From DASPKM01 sp035628135 (GTDB lineage: Bacteria; Bacteroidota; Bacteroidia; Chitinophagales; Chitinophagaceae): DNA of 64,000 nt. Below are positions 35,060 to 42,900 of the stretch, piece by piece (the stretch's first letter is position 1; every line of letters begins with the position of its first letter). The DNA is taken from the NCBI GenBank assembly GCA_035628135.1, contig DASPKM010000010.1, forward strand, positions 868,001-932,000, written 5' to 3'. The position numbers and the translations under genes were made by a program. The notes beneath the pieces are model-generated. The model did no database searches. It saw only the letters and a list, made by a program, of their open reading frames with translations, and was not told the origin of the DNA.

Positions 35060-36363
35060 TGTTCCGAAGTTCTATTTGCCTGGTATCAGCCATTGTGCTA
35101 TTATTTTCCTGCCGCACCGGCACGGGTATTTTTGGAAAGAAAACGCCGCACGAGCAATACGCCGATAAATTGTCCAATGCGGGATTAAAGGAAACTGCGT
35201 TGGGACATGCATGGTTCCAGGCGGCCGAACAAAGCCTGAGCAATCCCTTGCAAGTAACGATTCCATATAAAGAGACTGGTTACTTTGCGGCAGACCGGCC
35301 TCAGGCGGCCGGTCTGCGATTCCAGGCCAGGCGCGGCGAAAAACTAAACATCACCCTGAGCAAAAAACCCGCAGCGGGATTTGCAGTGTATATGGAGTTG
35401 TGGAAAGCAGCGGAAACGGCAGATAAAAAACCAAGGCTCGAGGCAGTGGCCGATACTAACACGCTTGCAATTGAACATGAGGTAGACGATGAAGCCGCTT
35501 ACATCATCCGCATTCAACCTGAATTATTAAAAGGCGGCGAATATACGCTCAGTATTTCAGCAGGCCCATCACTGGCATATCCTATAAAAGCGCCTGGAAA
35601 AAATCATATTCAAAGTTTCTGGGGCGATCCCCGCGATGCCGGTGGGCGCAGCCACGAAGGCATCGATATGTTTGCACCGCGCCGCACGCCGGTAGTGGCG
35701 GCGGCAGATGGAAGAGTTACAAGAGTAAATGAAAATAACCTCGGTGGCAAAGTGGTGTGGATGCGGCCTGATAATAAGAACTATGTTTTGTATTATGCCC
35801 ACCTCGATGAGCAATTGGTAACCGATGGACAGGTGGTAAAAATTGGAGACACGCTTGGATTGATGGGCAACACTGGCAATGCGCGCAGTACCGCGCCGCA
35901 CCTGCATTTCGGTATTTATGGTCCCGGCGGCGCCGTGGATCCTTTTCCATTTGTAAACCCAACTGTAAGAATACCGGCCAATGTAACAGCGCCCGTATCG
36001 AACGTTGGAAAATTTGTGCGTGCCGAAAACAGGCAGGCTAAATTGTATGCAGCGCTCAATGGCCCGTCCATTTCACTAGACCAGCATGTATTGATGCAGG
36101 TGGAAGCCGCTACCGCCGACTGGTATAAGATCAGGCTTCCCGATGGAAGGCTTGGCCTTTTAAAAAGCAACCAGGCCGATGCATTGACCGAGATAAGGAA
36201 ACTAAGTTGGAAGGAAGACAGGGAGGTATTTGACATGCCCGATTCGCTGGCCGCCCGCAAAACAACCATAAAGGGAGGCACTGCCATCAGTGTACTGGCC
36301 GCATTTAATGATTACTATTATATCCGCACTCCGGCGGACGTTGTCGGCTGGATAAAAAAATAG
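35059..36363 (+). CDS. M23 family metallopeptidase lipoprotein, 434 aa
   Basis: The N-terminus is a lipoprotein signal with lipobox LLFSC (Cys18), so the mature protein is membrane-anchored and periplasmic or outer-membrane facing. The M23/LytM peptidase domain (about residues 190-310) contains HEGIDMFAPR with the first zinc ligands and the HLHFGIY motif. This family cuts peptidoglycan cross-links, or activates amidases if degenerate; here the key residues are intact. About 100 residues of SH3-like sequence (VLMQVEAATADWYKIRLPDG) follow, with a second such unit at the end (VVGWIKK). It overlaps the PAS gene by one base and is followed by a terminator. Confidence 0.92.
   Translation: MFRSSICLVSAIVLLFSCRTGTGIFGKKTPHEQYADKLSNAGLKETALGHAWFQAAEQSLSNPLQVTIPYKETGYFAADRPQAAGLRFQARRGEKLNITLSKKPAAGFAVYMELWKAAETADKKPRLEAVADTNTLAIEHEVDDEAAYIIRIQPELLKGGEYTLSISAGPSLAYPIKAPGKNHIQSFWGDPRDAGGRSHEGIDMFAPRRTPVVAAADGRVTRVNENNLGGKVVWMRPDNKNYVLYYAHLDEQLVTDGQVVKIGDTLGLMGNTGNARSTAPHLHFGIYGPGGAVDPFPFVNPTVRIPANVTAPVSNVGKFVRAENRQAKLYAALNGPSISLDQHVLMQVEAATADWYKIRLPDGRLGLLKSNQADALTEIRKLSWKEDREVFDMPDSLAARKTTIKGGTAISVLAAFNDYYYIRTPADVVGWIKK
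35290..35317. repeat. Perfect GC-rich inverted repeat inside the M23 gene
   Basis: The arms GCAGACCGGCC (35290-35300) and GGCCGGTCTGC (35307-35317) are exact reverse complements with a 6-nt loop. They lie in frame in the poorly conserved region between the lipobox and the peptidase domain. There is no T-run, so a terminator is unlikely. Confidence 0.7.
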
Positions 36364-36400
36364 TAAGCCGGCCAGGGAGACCTTAACCGGCTTATTTATT
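36364..36400 (+). terminator. Terminator after the M23 gene
   Basis: TAAGCCGG (36364-36371) pairs with CCGGCTTA (36387-36394), followed by TTTATT. It begins directly after the M23 stop codon and lies before the convergent small minus-strand gene, so it may act in both directions. Confidence 0.7.
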
Positions 36401-36417
36401 AATTGGCTCGCTGCTTG

Positions 36418-36588
36418 CTATTCTTCTCCGCCTCTTCCGCCGCTGCTTTTGCCACCTTTTGAGCTATTGCCTCTGGAAGAATCAGAACCGCCATTCTTTT
36501 TCTTTTTTGCAGCCTGGTATTTTTGCTCGTGCTCCTGCTGGCTCACTTGCTTGCTGTCTTTTTTCTTTTTGTTTGGATTGTCTGCCAT
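36418..36588 (-). CDS. Small basic, low-complexity protein, 56 aa
   Basis: The product begins MADNPNKKKKDSKQVSQ and continues with a Lys-rich helix (HEQKYQAAKKKK) and a Gly/Ser/Arg tail ending in GGRGGEE. Small proteins of this composition are widespread in Bacteroidota and may bind nucleic acid or be stress-related, but I cannot assign a family. I start it at 36588 because the upstream in-frame start (36630) would add a hydrophobic stretch unlike the rest and would reach into the divergent glycosylase promoter. Confidence 0.6.
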   Translation of the reverse strand: MADNPNKKKKDSKQVSQQEHEQKYQAAKKKKNGGSDSSRGNSSKGGKSSGGRGGEE

Positions 36589-36647
36589 AAAAATTGATTT
36601 TACAGGAAAGGTGTAAAAAAAATGTGCCATTCACTTAAATTGGGCGC

Positions 36648-37250
36648 ATGAAACACCTCACGCATCTATCGAAGGATAAGAAAATGAAGAAGCTGATCGA
36701 CGAAGTAGAGCCCTATAAGCTTATGAAGCGAAAAAATATTTGCCTGCGTTTGTGCGCCTCTATCATGAGCCAGCAGCTGTCTACCAAAGTGGCGGATGTA
36801 ATTTACCAGCGATTTTTAAACCTGTACGATGGAAAAGAGCCCAGTCCCGAACAAATACTGGACACGCCCGCAACCGTGCTGCGCAGCATTGGCCTGTCGA
36901 ATGCCAAGGTCAGCTATGTGCACAATGTGGCGCGGTTTGCTGTGGAAGAGGGCATGGACGAAGACAAGCTGAACAACATGAGCAACGACGAAGTTGTTGA
37001 ATACCTTACACGTATTAAGGGAGTGGGAAGGTGGACGGTAGAGATGTTATTGATGTTTACCCTCGGCAGGGAAGACGTGTTTGCGGTAGATGACCTGGGC
37101 ATACAGCAGAGCATGGTGAAACTGTACCGGTTGAAGTACGAGGATAAAAAGGAATTGCGGCAGGCCATGCTGAAGATCTCAGGTAAATGGGCGCCTTACC
37201 GTACCTATGCGTGTATGTATTTATGGAGATGGAAAGATCAGGGGAAGTAA
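36648..37250 (+). CDS. DNA-3-methyladenine glycosylase II-like protein (HhH-GPD), 200 aa
   Basis: This is a HhH-GPD base-excision repair glycosylase of the AlkA type. The helix-hairpin-helix is visible as LTRIKGVGRWTVEMLLMF, followed by the region with the catalytic aspartate (FAVDDLGIQ). An MSQQLSTKVADVIYQRF segment near residue 40 is also typical. At 200 aa it lacks the N-terminal TBP-like domain of E. coli AlkA, as do many bacterial relatives. It removes alkylated purines from DNA. There is no iron-sulfur cysteine cluster, so MutY/Nth identity is excluded. It ends at a long AT-rich palindrome facing a convergent gene. Confidence 0.9.
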   Translation: MKHLTHLSKDKKMKKLIDEVEPYKLMKRKNICLRLCASIMSQQLSTKVADVIYQRFLNLYDGKEPSPEQILDTPATVLRSIGLSNAKVSYVHNVARFAVEEGMDEDKLNNMSNDEVVEYLTRIKGVGRWTVEMLLMFTLGREDVFAVDDLGIQQSMVKLYRLKYEDKKELRQAMLKISGKWAPYRTYACMYLWRWKDQGK

Positions 37251-37315
37251 TTATTGATTATTAATTATTGATCATTGAATGGTGCATCCGGTAACCAATA
37301 ACTAATAATCAATAA
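37251..37315. terminator. Long AT-rich palindrome between convergent glycosylase and DUF4920 genes
   Basis: The arm TTATTGATTATTAATTATTG (37251-37270) matches the reverse complement of 37296-37315 at 19 of 20 positions. Both arms are tandem TTATTGA-like words. Lying exactly between two convergent stop codons, it probably ends transcription from both strands. Confidence 0.65.
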
Positions 37316-37323
37316 TCAATAAT

Positions 37324-37791
37324 TTATAAAACCAATACGCCTTTGGCGATAAAGATCACATCTTTCTTTGGCGTTTTGATCTTTTCGATCTCTTCTTTGC
37401 TTTTGCCGGCGTCTTCGGCGTAGTGGCGGAGTTGTTTAACGGAGGTTTCTTTAACGCTGGCCTCGCCCTCGAGCACTACTTCTTTTCCTTCGATGTTCTT
37501 AGGCATGAAGAAGCCATAGTCTTTGAACTTTACCATCATGGGCTCGCCGTTTTCTCTTTCGATCTTCATCCAGCAGCCTTTTTCCTGGCAAACGGAAACC
37601 ACTTTTCCTTTTACGCGGCCGGCGAATTTGTCCAGCTCTTTTACTTTGGCATCTACTTGTGTTACCGAAATGGCGCCGTCGGCCGTTGTGCCTGCTCCAT
37701 AGGTAACGCCTTTGGCTGCCGACTGCGGTTCCTGGGCCTGCAGGCAAACGGCGGCAAGCAGCGCGGAGCAAAGGATCAATACTTTTTTCAT
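37324..37791 (-). CDS. DUF4920 domain protein, exported, 155 aa
   Basis: The sequence starts with a clear signal peptide (MKKVLILCSALLAAVCLQAQ). The mature part matches DUF4920: KGKVVSVCQEKGCWMKIE, a cysteine-bearing core (VCQEKGCWM), VKFKDYGFFMP, and an EGEA strand. The domain has an OB-like beta structure and an unknown function in the Bacteroidota periplasm. I use the ATG at 37791, since upstream in-frame residues precede the signal peptide and look non-coding. The residues after the beta core (about 115-140) form a charged helix. Confidence 0.88.
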   Translation of the reverse strand: MKKVLILCSALLAAVCLQAQEPQSAAKGVTYGAGTTADGAISVTQVDAKVKELDKFAGRVKGKVVSVCQEKGCWMKIERENGEPMMVKFKDYGFFMPKNIEGKEVVLEGEASVKETSVKQLRHYAEDAGKSKEEIEKIKTPKKDVIFIAKGVLVL

Positions 37792-38092
37792 ATTTACCCG
37801 GTTTTTTGCAAAGATGCGGCTTCCGGGGCAGGTTTCCAAGACACGGGATGGTCTTAACAGGCCGTTCCCAAACCCTTGCAGGCCGCTCTATCCGGTTATT
37901 TATCACGAATTAAACCGCCTGTAAAGTCGGTGGCATGTTGCAACCACTTCTTCATCCGGCATTGCCTCCCCTTAAGCGGTTAAAAAAATTACCACATAAG
38001 GGTATTGTCAATGGTCTTGCAACACCCGAACTTTGTTCCTGCAATTCGTTTTTACGTACAAGTTTTTACAAGCAATCGGAAGTTTTCTCAAT

Positions 38093-38127
38093 GCTCCCCG
38101 GCCCGTAAGCCGGGGAGCCTCTTTTTC
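38093..38127 (+). terminator. Strong intrinsic terminator upstream of recA
   Basis: GCTCCCCGGC (38093-38102) pairs perfectly with GCCGGGGAGC (38109-38118) over a 6-nt loop, followed by CTCTTTTTC. No annotated plus-strand gene precedes it within 840 bp, so it either ends an unannotated short RNA or attenuates readthrough ahead of recA. Confidence 0.85.
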
Positions 38128-38193
38128 TTCAACTGGCCAAAAACGTTAGTTATTTTTTGCTAACTAAATTAGTGTTGATAATATAATTTCCCT

Positions 38194-38201
38194 TACATTT
38201 G
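38194..38201 (+). promoter_or_regulatory. Candidate recA promoter -7 element
   Basis: TACATTTG matches the Bacteroidota -7 consensus TAnnTTTG and lies 71 nt before the recA start. A -33 TTTG at the ideal distance is absent; GTTG at 38174-38177 is 16 nt away, slightly short. No LexA-type SOS box is recognised. Confidence 0.4.
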
Positions 38202-38272
38202 GCAAGTGGTAATTTTAGCCGTTCACAATATTCCTGGGATCTCAAACCCAACACAACCATAAAATTTAAGGT

Positions 38273-39277
38273 ATGTCAAACGCAGACAAATTGAAAGCTT
38301 TAAAACTCACGATGGACAAGATTGATAAGGATTTTGGTAAGGGCAGCGTGATGATGATGAATGAAAAAGCGGAGCAGCAGATGGAGATCATCTCCTCCGG
38401 TTCCATCGGGCTTGACGTAGCCCTGGGCATAGGAGGCTTTCCGCGTGGCCGCATCATTGAAATATATGGTCCCGAATCGTCCGGTAAAACCACCATCGCC
38501 ATCCACGTTATTGCCGAAGCCCAGAAAAAGGGCGGCATGTGCGCTATCATCGATGCCGAACACGCGTTTGACAGCAGCTATGCCCAAAAGCTCGGGGTAG
38601 ACGTGGACAACCTCCTAATCTCCCAACCCGATTACGGTGAGCAGGCCTTGGAAATCGCCGACCGCCTGATACTTTCCGGCGCCCTGGATGTAGTAGTGAT
38701 CGACTCCGTAGCCGCACTGGTACCTAAAGGCGAATTGGAAGGCGAAATGGGCGATAGCAAAATGGGATTACATGCCCGTCTCATGAGCCAGGCCCTCCGC
38801 AAGCTCACCGCTACAATCAGCAAAACCAATACGGTTTGCATTTTCATCAACCAACTGCGCGAAAAGATCGGCGTAATGTTCGGTAACCCCGAAACTACCA
38901 CCGGCGGCAATGCATTGAAATTCTATGCCTCCGTAAGGTTAGACATCCGCCGCATTGCGCAAATCAAGGATGGTGAAGAAGCCGTGGGCAACCGCGCCAA
39001 AGTAAAAGTGGTTAAGAACAAAGTGGCGCCCCCATTCCGCAGCGCGGAGTTCGACATCATCTTCGGCGAAGGCATTTCCAAAGCCGGCGAGATCATCGAC
39101 ATGGGTGTTGACCTGGGCGTAATTACAAAAAGCGGAAGCTGGTACAGCTATAATAGCGACAAGCTCGGACAAGGCAGGGATGCTGTAAAACAACTGATGC
39201 TGGATAATCCCGAGCTGGCCGCGGATATCGAAGCCAAGATCAGGGCTAAGATCGCAGAAGTAAGCCAGGGCGGATAA
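38273..39277 (+). CDS. recA: Recombinase RecA, 334 aa
   Basis: RecA binds single-stranded DNA, catalyses strand exchange and triggers the SOS response. Diagnostic segments are all present: GPESSGKTT (Walker A), IDAEHAFDSSYAQKLGV, VVIDSVAALVP (Walker B), MGLHARLMSQALRKLT, FINQLREKIGVMFG (L2 loop region) and GGNALKFYASVRLDIRR. The length is close to the 340-350 aa norm, with a short acidic-poor C-terminus. It is monocistronic by spacing: terminator plus promoter upstream and 161 bp of non-coding sequence downstream. No intein is present. Confidence 0.98.
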   Translation: MSNADKLKALKLTMDKIDKDFGKGSVMMMNEKAEQQMEIISSGSIGLDVALGIGGFPRGRIIEIYGPESSGKTTIAIHVIAEAQKKGGMCAIIDAEHAFDSSYAQKLGVDVDNLLISQPDYGEQALEIADRLILSGALDVVVIDSVAALVPKGELEGEMGDSKMGLHARLMSQALRKLTATISKTNTVCIFINQLREKIGVMFGNPETTTGGNALKFYASVRLDIRRIAQIKDGEEAVGNRAKVKVVKNKVAPPFRSAEFDIIFGEGISKAGEIIDMGVDLGVITKSGSWYSYNSDKLGQGRDAVKQLMLDNPELAADIEAKIRAKIAEVSQGG

Positions 39278-39291
39278 TATTGGGTTTTAAG

Positions 39292-39342
39292 TACAATACG
39301 CGGATCGGCGATTAAAAGAATTAATTGCTGGTCCGCGTTGTA
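39292..39342 (+). terminator. Possible terminator after recA
   Basis: TACAA plus CGCGGA (39292-39304, with a 2-nt bulge) pairs with TCCGCG plus TTGTA (39332-39342). The loop is long (27 nt) and there is no U-tract, so termination here is uncertain. Confidence 0.35.
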
Positions 39343-39438
39343 GTTTCACAGGGCCAACTGAATCCCCATTATGACCAGTCATCGCAGGCAACGCCTAAAA
39401 CAATTAATATTGTATTGGATATAGCGGATAGATAACCC

Positions 39439-40245
39439 ATGCGGCAGTTTATCATTATAACAATACTTTTCCTGCTAAGCACCCAGGCGGTTGCTTACAA
39501 TCCTTCCTGGACCAGGACCGACAAAAAACTCATAACTGCGCTCATCGGTCTTAATAAATACAACCCCAAAGAGATTGCGCAATTCTTTATCGACAGGAAA
39601 GGTAATAAGAATGACCTTGAACAAGAGAACCTGGGTTTCGGTTGGTCAATGCGTACGTATAGGATCGGCGGAGGATACATTTCAATTCATGCCACCTTCT
39701 TTTATTATAAGGACAGTTTGGTAAGCTATTCGCTGATGCCCCAAATGCCCGATAAAAAGGGACTGGTAAAACGGTACAAAAAATGGTATGGTAATTACTT
39801 CCAATATTCAAATGGAGAAATCCTGCCTTTCGAGTTTAATAAGGCAGCCACTCTGCAACCTTTAAAAGAATACAAGGGAAGTTGGCCGGCGACAAGCGAT
39901 AAAATTCTTCACTACATGTCGCCCAATTCAGGCACCATGTACGGTTATTCGGGCGGCGGTATAATTATGCAGAACAGGAAAACCTTCCTGGAAATCAAAG
40001 ACAGTTTGACAAATGAACAGGTGATTTTATTAATGTATTCGATAAATCCCGCAAGCAGGCTGACTGCAATTGAATATTACTTAAAAAACAACGCCAGGTT
40101 TGCCAGAAAAGAATTTATCGACAAATGGATAGAGGAGAATTTTATTGAGCTTCCTGAAATAGATACAATGTATGGTTGTTTCAGGCAAACAGTTGAGACC
40201 AGGAGCTTGTTTTATCCATACTTGTTATCAGGCCCCAGGTATTGA
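39439..40245 (+). CDS. Exported protein of unknown function, 268 aa
   Basis: A signal peptide (FIIITILFLLSTQAVA) is followed by about 250 soluble residues with mixed structure and many aromatic residues. I do not recognise a family. Tyr- and Lys-rich segments (RYKKWYGNYFQYSNG) and a GTMYGYSGGG loop are seen, with no cysteines apart from one near the C-terminus. It is the first of a run of small unrecognised genes (39.4-42.9 kb). Its stop overlaps a possible TTG start of the next gene, so the two may be co-translated. Confidence 0.75.
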   Translation: MRQFIIITILFLLSTQAVAYNPSWTRTDKKLITALIGLNKYNPKEIAQFFIDRKGNKNDLEQENLGFGWSMRTYRIGGGYISIHATFFYYKDSLVSYSLMPQMPDKKGLVKRYKKWYGNYFQYSNGEILPFEFNKAATLQPLKEYKGSWPATSDKILHYMSPNSGTMYGYSGGGIIMQNRKTFLEIKDSLTNEQVILLMYSINPASRLTAIEYYLKNNARFARKEFIDKWIEENFIELPEIDTMYGCFRQTVETRSLFYPYLLSGPRY

Positions 40246-40277
40246 ACGCACTACCAAATCATCCCAAACCTCCTGAC

Positions 40278-40670
40278 ATGAATTACGATGAAAGGCAAAC
40301 CATGGAGCATGAGCTCATTAACCGCAAGCTCACCTGGTTATTGACCTCGCAGAGCATTCTCTTTGCTGCTGTTGCATTTGCAATGGAAAAAATTGCGCAT
40401 GCAGATACCAGGATAATATTTGTGCTGGTTGTTTCTTACCTGGGGGTGTCAATATCGACGCTGATCTTTATCGGCGTTTTAATGTGTATTTGCGCAAAGT
40501 ATCTGTCTTACAGGGATGAGCGACGCAAATGGAAGCAGACGAAGAACAACGATACAAGCGTACGATGGGGCGTGAGAACCCCAATTACCGTGGTCGGGCT
40601 TATTCCGGATATCTTCATGCCGGTTGCCTTTATGATGGCCTGGACATTGTTGATCGATTATTTTAATTGA
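40278..40670 (+). CDS. Small two-span membrane protein, 130 aa
   Basis: Three hydrophobic segments are visible: LTWLLTSQSILFAAVAFAM (about residues 18-37), IIFVLVVSYLGVSISTLIFI (about 45-70) and a C-terminal IPDIFMPVAFMMAWTLLI. A basic cytoplasmic loop (YRDERRKWKQTK) separates the second and third. I do not recognise a family. The ATG at 40278 is used because it gives a reasonable distance to the first span; a TTG at 40242 overlapping the previous gene's stop is also possible. Confidence 0.65.
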   Translation: MNYDERQTMEHELINRKLTWLLTSQSILFAAVAFAMEKIAHADTRIIFVLVVSYLGVSISTLIFIGVLMCICAKYLSYRDERRKWKQTKNNDTSVRWGVRTPITVVGLIPDIFMPVAFMMAWTLLIDYFN

Positions 40671-40677
40671 AGAAAAA

Positions 40678-41145
40678 TTGGATAGGAATAATAAACTCTC
40701 TCCACGCCTCGCCGAAATTGTAAATGCACTTCCCCTGCGCAAAGGTATTCGTGTGTTGGAAATAGGATGCGGTCCTGGCGTTGCTGCCCGCGAAATAGCA
40801 AAGCGTATTGGCAGCGGGCATATTTTAGCGATAGACCGTTCTGCAAAAGCCATAGCGCAGGCTATAAAAGGTTCACAGGAAGAAATTGCCTCAGGTGGTC
40901 TGCAGTTCCGGCAGGCGGCGATTGAGAAATTTGAGCTGGAAGAAGGTGAACAACCTTATGATATCGCATTTGCCGTTCGCGTAGGTGCTTTGGATGGCCG
41001 GCATCCTGAGAAAGGACAGCTTGCATTGCCCAGGATAAAAAAGGCTTTGAAAAAGAATGGTAAGCTGTTTATCGATGGAGGAAATCCATTAAAGGAAATT
41101 CCGCTGGACCGATACAAGAACCAAACACGGAAGACTGCAAAGTAA
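40678..41145 (+). CDS. Short class I SAM-dependent methyltransferase, 155 aa
   Basis: Motif I (VLEIGCGPGVAAREIA), a post-I acidic residue after a strand (ILAIDRS) and a later FAVRVGAL strand mark a Rossmann-fold methyltransferase. The protein is short (155 aa), close to the minimal fold, and lacks a substrate-recognition extension. The start is TTG with a purine-rich stretch (GAAGAAAAA) just upstream; no ATG lies in a useful place. The substrate cannot be predicted. A proportion of the usual C-terminal strands may be missing, so a slightly truncated enzyme is possible. Confidence 0.78.
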   Translation: MDRNNKLSPRLAEIVNALPLRKGIRVLEIGCGPGVAAREIAKRIGSGHILAIDRSAKAIAQAIKGSQEEIASGGLQFRQAAIEKFELEEGEQPYDIAFAVRVGALDGRHPEKGQLALPRIKKALKKNGKLFIDGGNPLKEIPLDRYKNQTRKTAK

Positions 41146-41214
41146 ATTGGATCAGCCGAATTAAATCCTGCTGGCGATCGGTTACACCAGTTTGATTAAT
41201 CTACCGCAGCATTC

Positions 41215-41811
41215 ATGAGGCCAATGCCGAAGATCAGCAATACAATGTTTGTCCTTAAAATAGTTGCGGGCCTGCTGCTATTTGCAATATCCATTATCGG
41301 GATTGCCTTCTTCCGGCGATATACCGGAACAATAATTCCATATCCTAAGGTGTGGTTGTTCGTTTCAATAGCCATAGGTATAATCGGCGGGTACATTACC
41401 TACATCACCTTGCGGCGGGCTGATGACGAGCTTGAGCAAAGCATCACCTTAACACTGAATAACCTGAAAGCACGCGCCGAGAAAATCAAGCTTGAATTTG
41501 ATAACTGCGATTTTAAGGATGGTTCATTTACTAAAGAAGTAGAGGAAAGCTATCCCGGGTTGATCATCGCCTCGGCCCTGGTAGGCAGCAGCGCGGGAGC
41601 TTACCTGACGCCTGTAAGCAAAAAGAATATTATTCAATCCTTCCTGATATATACAAACGATAATAATGGCAGTACTGAAAAATTTGTAAGCCAGGCCTTC
41701 CCATTTGATAAGACAGCGCTTAAATATTACGTAATGACCGATGCCCTGACCCTGTACGTACATCGTACCGATAGACAACAATATTTTTTTGAGCTGAAAG
41801 GCAAAGCGTAG
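41215..41811 (+). CDS. Membrane protein of unknown function, 198 aa
   Basis: Two membrane spans (about residues 11-31 and 45-64) form an N-terminal hairpin. A soluble C-terminal domain of about 130 residues starts with a charged helix (NNLKARAEKIKLEFDNCDFKD). The family is not recognised. It has weak strand-like segments (LIIASALVGSSAGAYL; ALTLYVHRTDRQQYFFELKG). It stands alone by spacing (69 nt before, 49 nt after). Confidence 0.7.
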   Translation: MRPMPKISNTMFVLKIVAGLLLFAISIIGIAFFRRYTGTIIPYPKVWLFVSIAIGIIGGYITYITLRRADDELEQSITLTLNNLKARAEKIKLEFDNCDFKDGSFTKEVEESYPGLIIASALVGSSAGAYLTPVSKKNIIQSFLIYTNDNNGSTEKFVSQAFPFDKTALKYYVMTDALTLYVHRTDRQQYFFELKGKA

Positions 41812-41860
41812 CGATGCCGGTTGCGGCGCTACCTGTAATTTTGGAGATCAACAATACATC

Positions 41861-42433
41861 ATGCGAAAATTAATCCTGGAAGAATGGGTATCGCTTGACG
41901 GTTATGTAAGCGATAAAAACGGCCGGTTGGATTTTTTTACCCGCTTGACGCCTGAAGAAAATACATATTCGGACGCCGACCAATTAAGGTTCCTGGAAAC
42001 AGTGGATACCATATTGCTCGGAAGGAAGACCTATGAACTATTTGTTGATTTTTGGCCAACCGCCACCATTGACAAAGAAGTAATTGCCGACAGGCTAAAT
42101 GAAACGAAAAAGATTGTCTTCTCCGGTACGTTGAAGAAGGCCCCCTGGGGCCGATGGCCGGAAGCTGAAGTAATAAGCGGTAGCGCGGCAGATGCAATCC
42201 GAAACCTCAAATCTATGCCCGGCAAGAATATGGTAATGTGGGGCAGTATTTCATTAGCCCAATCGCTGATGAAGGAAAATCTCATCGATGAGTATCATAT
42301 CCAGCTTTGTCCCACACTTACGGGAGGAGGCAGAAGCCTGTTTACACACGACATAAATTACAGCGAGTTGAAACTCACAGAGGTCAGGCAGTATAATACC
42401 GGAACTGTTTTCTTAAGCTATCAGCCGGCCTGA
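41861..42433 (+). CDS. RibD C-terminal / dihydrofolate reductase-like protein, 190 aa
   Basis: The N-terminus (MRKLILEEWVSLDGYVSDKNG) and the middle (TILLGRKTYELFVDFWP, IVFSGTLKKAPWG) are typical of the RibD_C/DHFR-like reductase family, common as single-gene proteins in Bacteroidota and Actinobacteria. An NADPH-binding GS-(I/L)-LAQSL-style segment (MWGSISLAQSLMKENLIDEYHI) follows. The length fits. It is not FolA or the RibD deaminase fusion, because the deaminase domain is absent. The exact substrate is unknown. Confidence 0.88.
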   Translation: MRKLILEEWVSLDGYVSDKNGRLDFFTRLTPEENTYSDADQLRFLETVDTILLGRKTYELFVDFWPTATIDKEVIADRLNETKKIVFSGTLKKAPWGRWPEAEVISGSAADAIRNLKSMPGKNMVMWGSISLAQSLMKENLIDEYHIQLCPTLTGGGRSLFTHDINYSELKLTEVRQYNTGTVFLSYQPA

Positions 42434-42488
42434 CAGCCAATGCAACGTTTATTTCTTCCCGTTTGTCAAACCGGTAAAATATATTACC

Positions 42489-42893
42489 ATGAGGCGTTTC
42501 AAATACTTCGTAGCAGCACTCGCCACCTGCAGCATACTTGCCATATCCTGCTCAAAGCAACATCATTCAGGAGATCTGGAAGGAACTTGGGAATGGGTGC
42601 ACACCGCAGGTGGGATTGTATTCCAGGTGCATACTCCTGCATCCACCGGTAAAAAAATCGACCTGAAATTTGAAGGCGATAAATATTACTTCTATACCAA
42701 CGGCGCCATTACCTCGCAGGGCACTTTTACTTTACGGACCGGCAACTGCATTCATGATCACGAAGACAAACCGATCATAGACTTCTCCGATCCCATGATC
42801 GGCGATTTGATGATCGAGGACCCCATTACCGACCACCTATCGCTTTCCGACAACGCCCACGACGGTACCGCAAGCCTGTACAAGAGAAAATAG
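42489..42893 (+). CDS. Small lipoprotein, 134 aa
   Basis: A lipoprotein signal ends in LAISC (Cys21). The mature part begins LEGTWEWVHTAGG and shows alternating strands, as in the lipocalin-like domain of many Bacteroidota lipoproteins (LxGTW start, then F-GDKYYFYTNG). The end is His/Asp-rich. It probably binds a small ligand at the cell envelope, but this is inference from the fold type. Its stop lies 7 nt from the stop of the convergent M28 gene, with no terminator between them. Confidence 0.75.
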   Translation: MRRFKYFVAALATCSILAISCSKQHHSGDLEGTWEWVHTAGGIVFQVHTPASTGKKIDLKFEGDKYYFYTNGAITSQGTFTLRTGNCIHDHEDKPIIDFSDPMIGDLMIEDPITDHLSLSDNAHDGTASLYKRK

Positions 42894-42900
42894 CAACTGA

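Larger units (their letters stand above)
37792..38272. other. 481-bp intergenic region between DUF4920 (minus) and recA (plus)
   Basis: No convincing CDS or tRNA is seen. The region holds promoters for two divergent genes, a strong plus-strand terminator at 38093-38127 and a TAnnTTTG box at 38194-38201. A 57-codon ATG ORF at 37935-38108 ends in the terminator loop and lacks coding character. The leading part (37850-38060) shows no obvious repeats. Confidence 0.6.

Noticed and set aside
37935..38108. 57-codon plus-strand ORF in the recA leader
   Set aside because: Its stop falls in the loop of the terminator hairpin, and composition and codon use do not look coding; no start signal is seen.
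41836..41843. TAATTTTG box before the RibD-like gene
   Set aside because: It matches TAnnTTTG but no -33 element lies at a usable distance; chance matches are common in AT-rich gaps.
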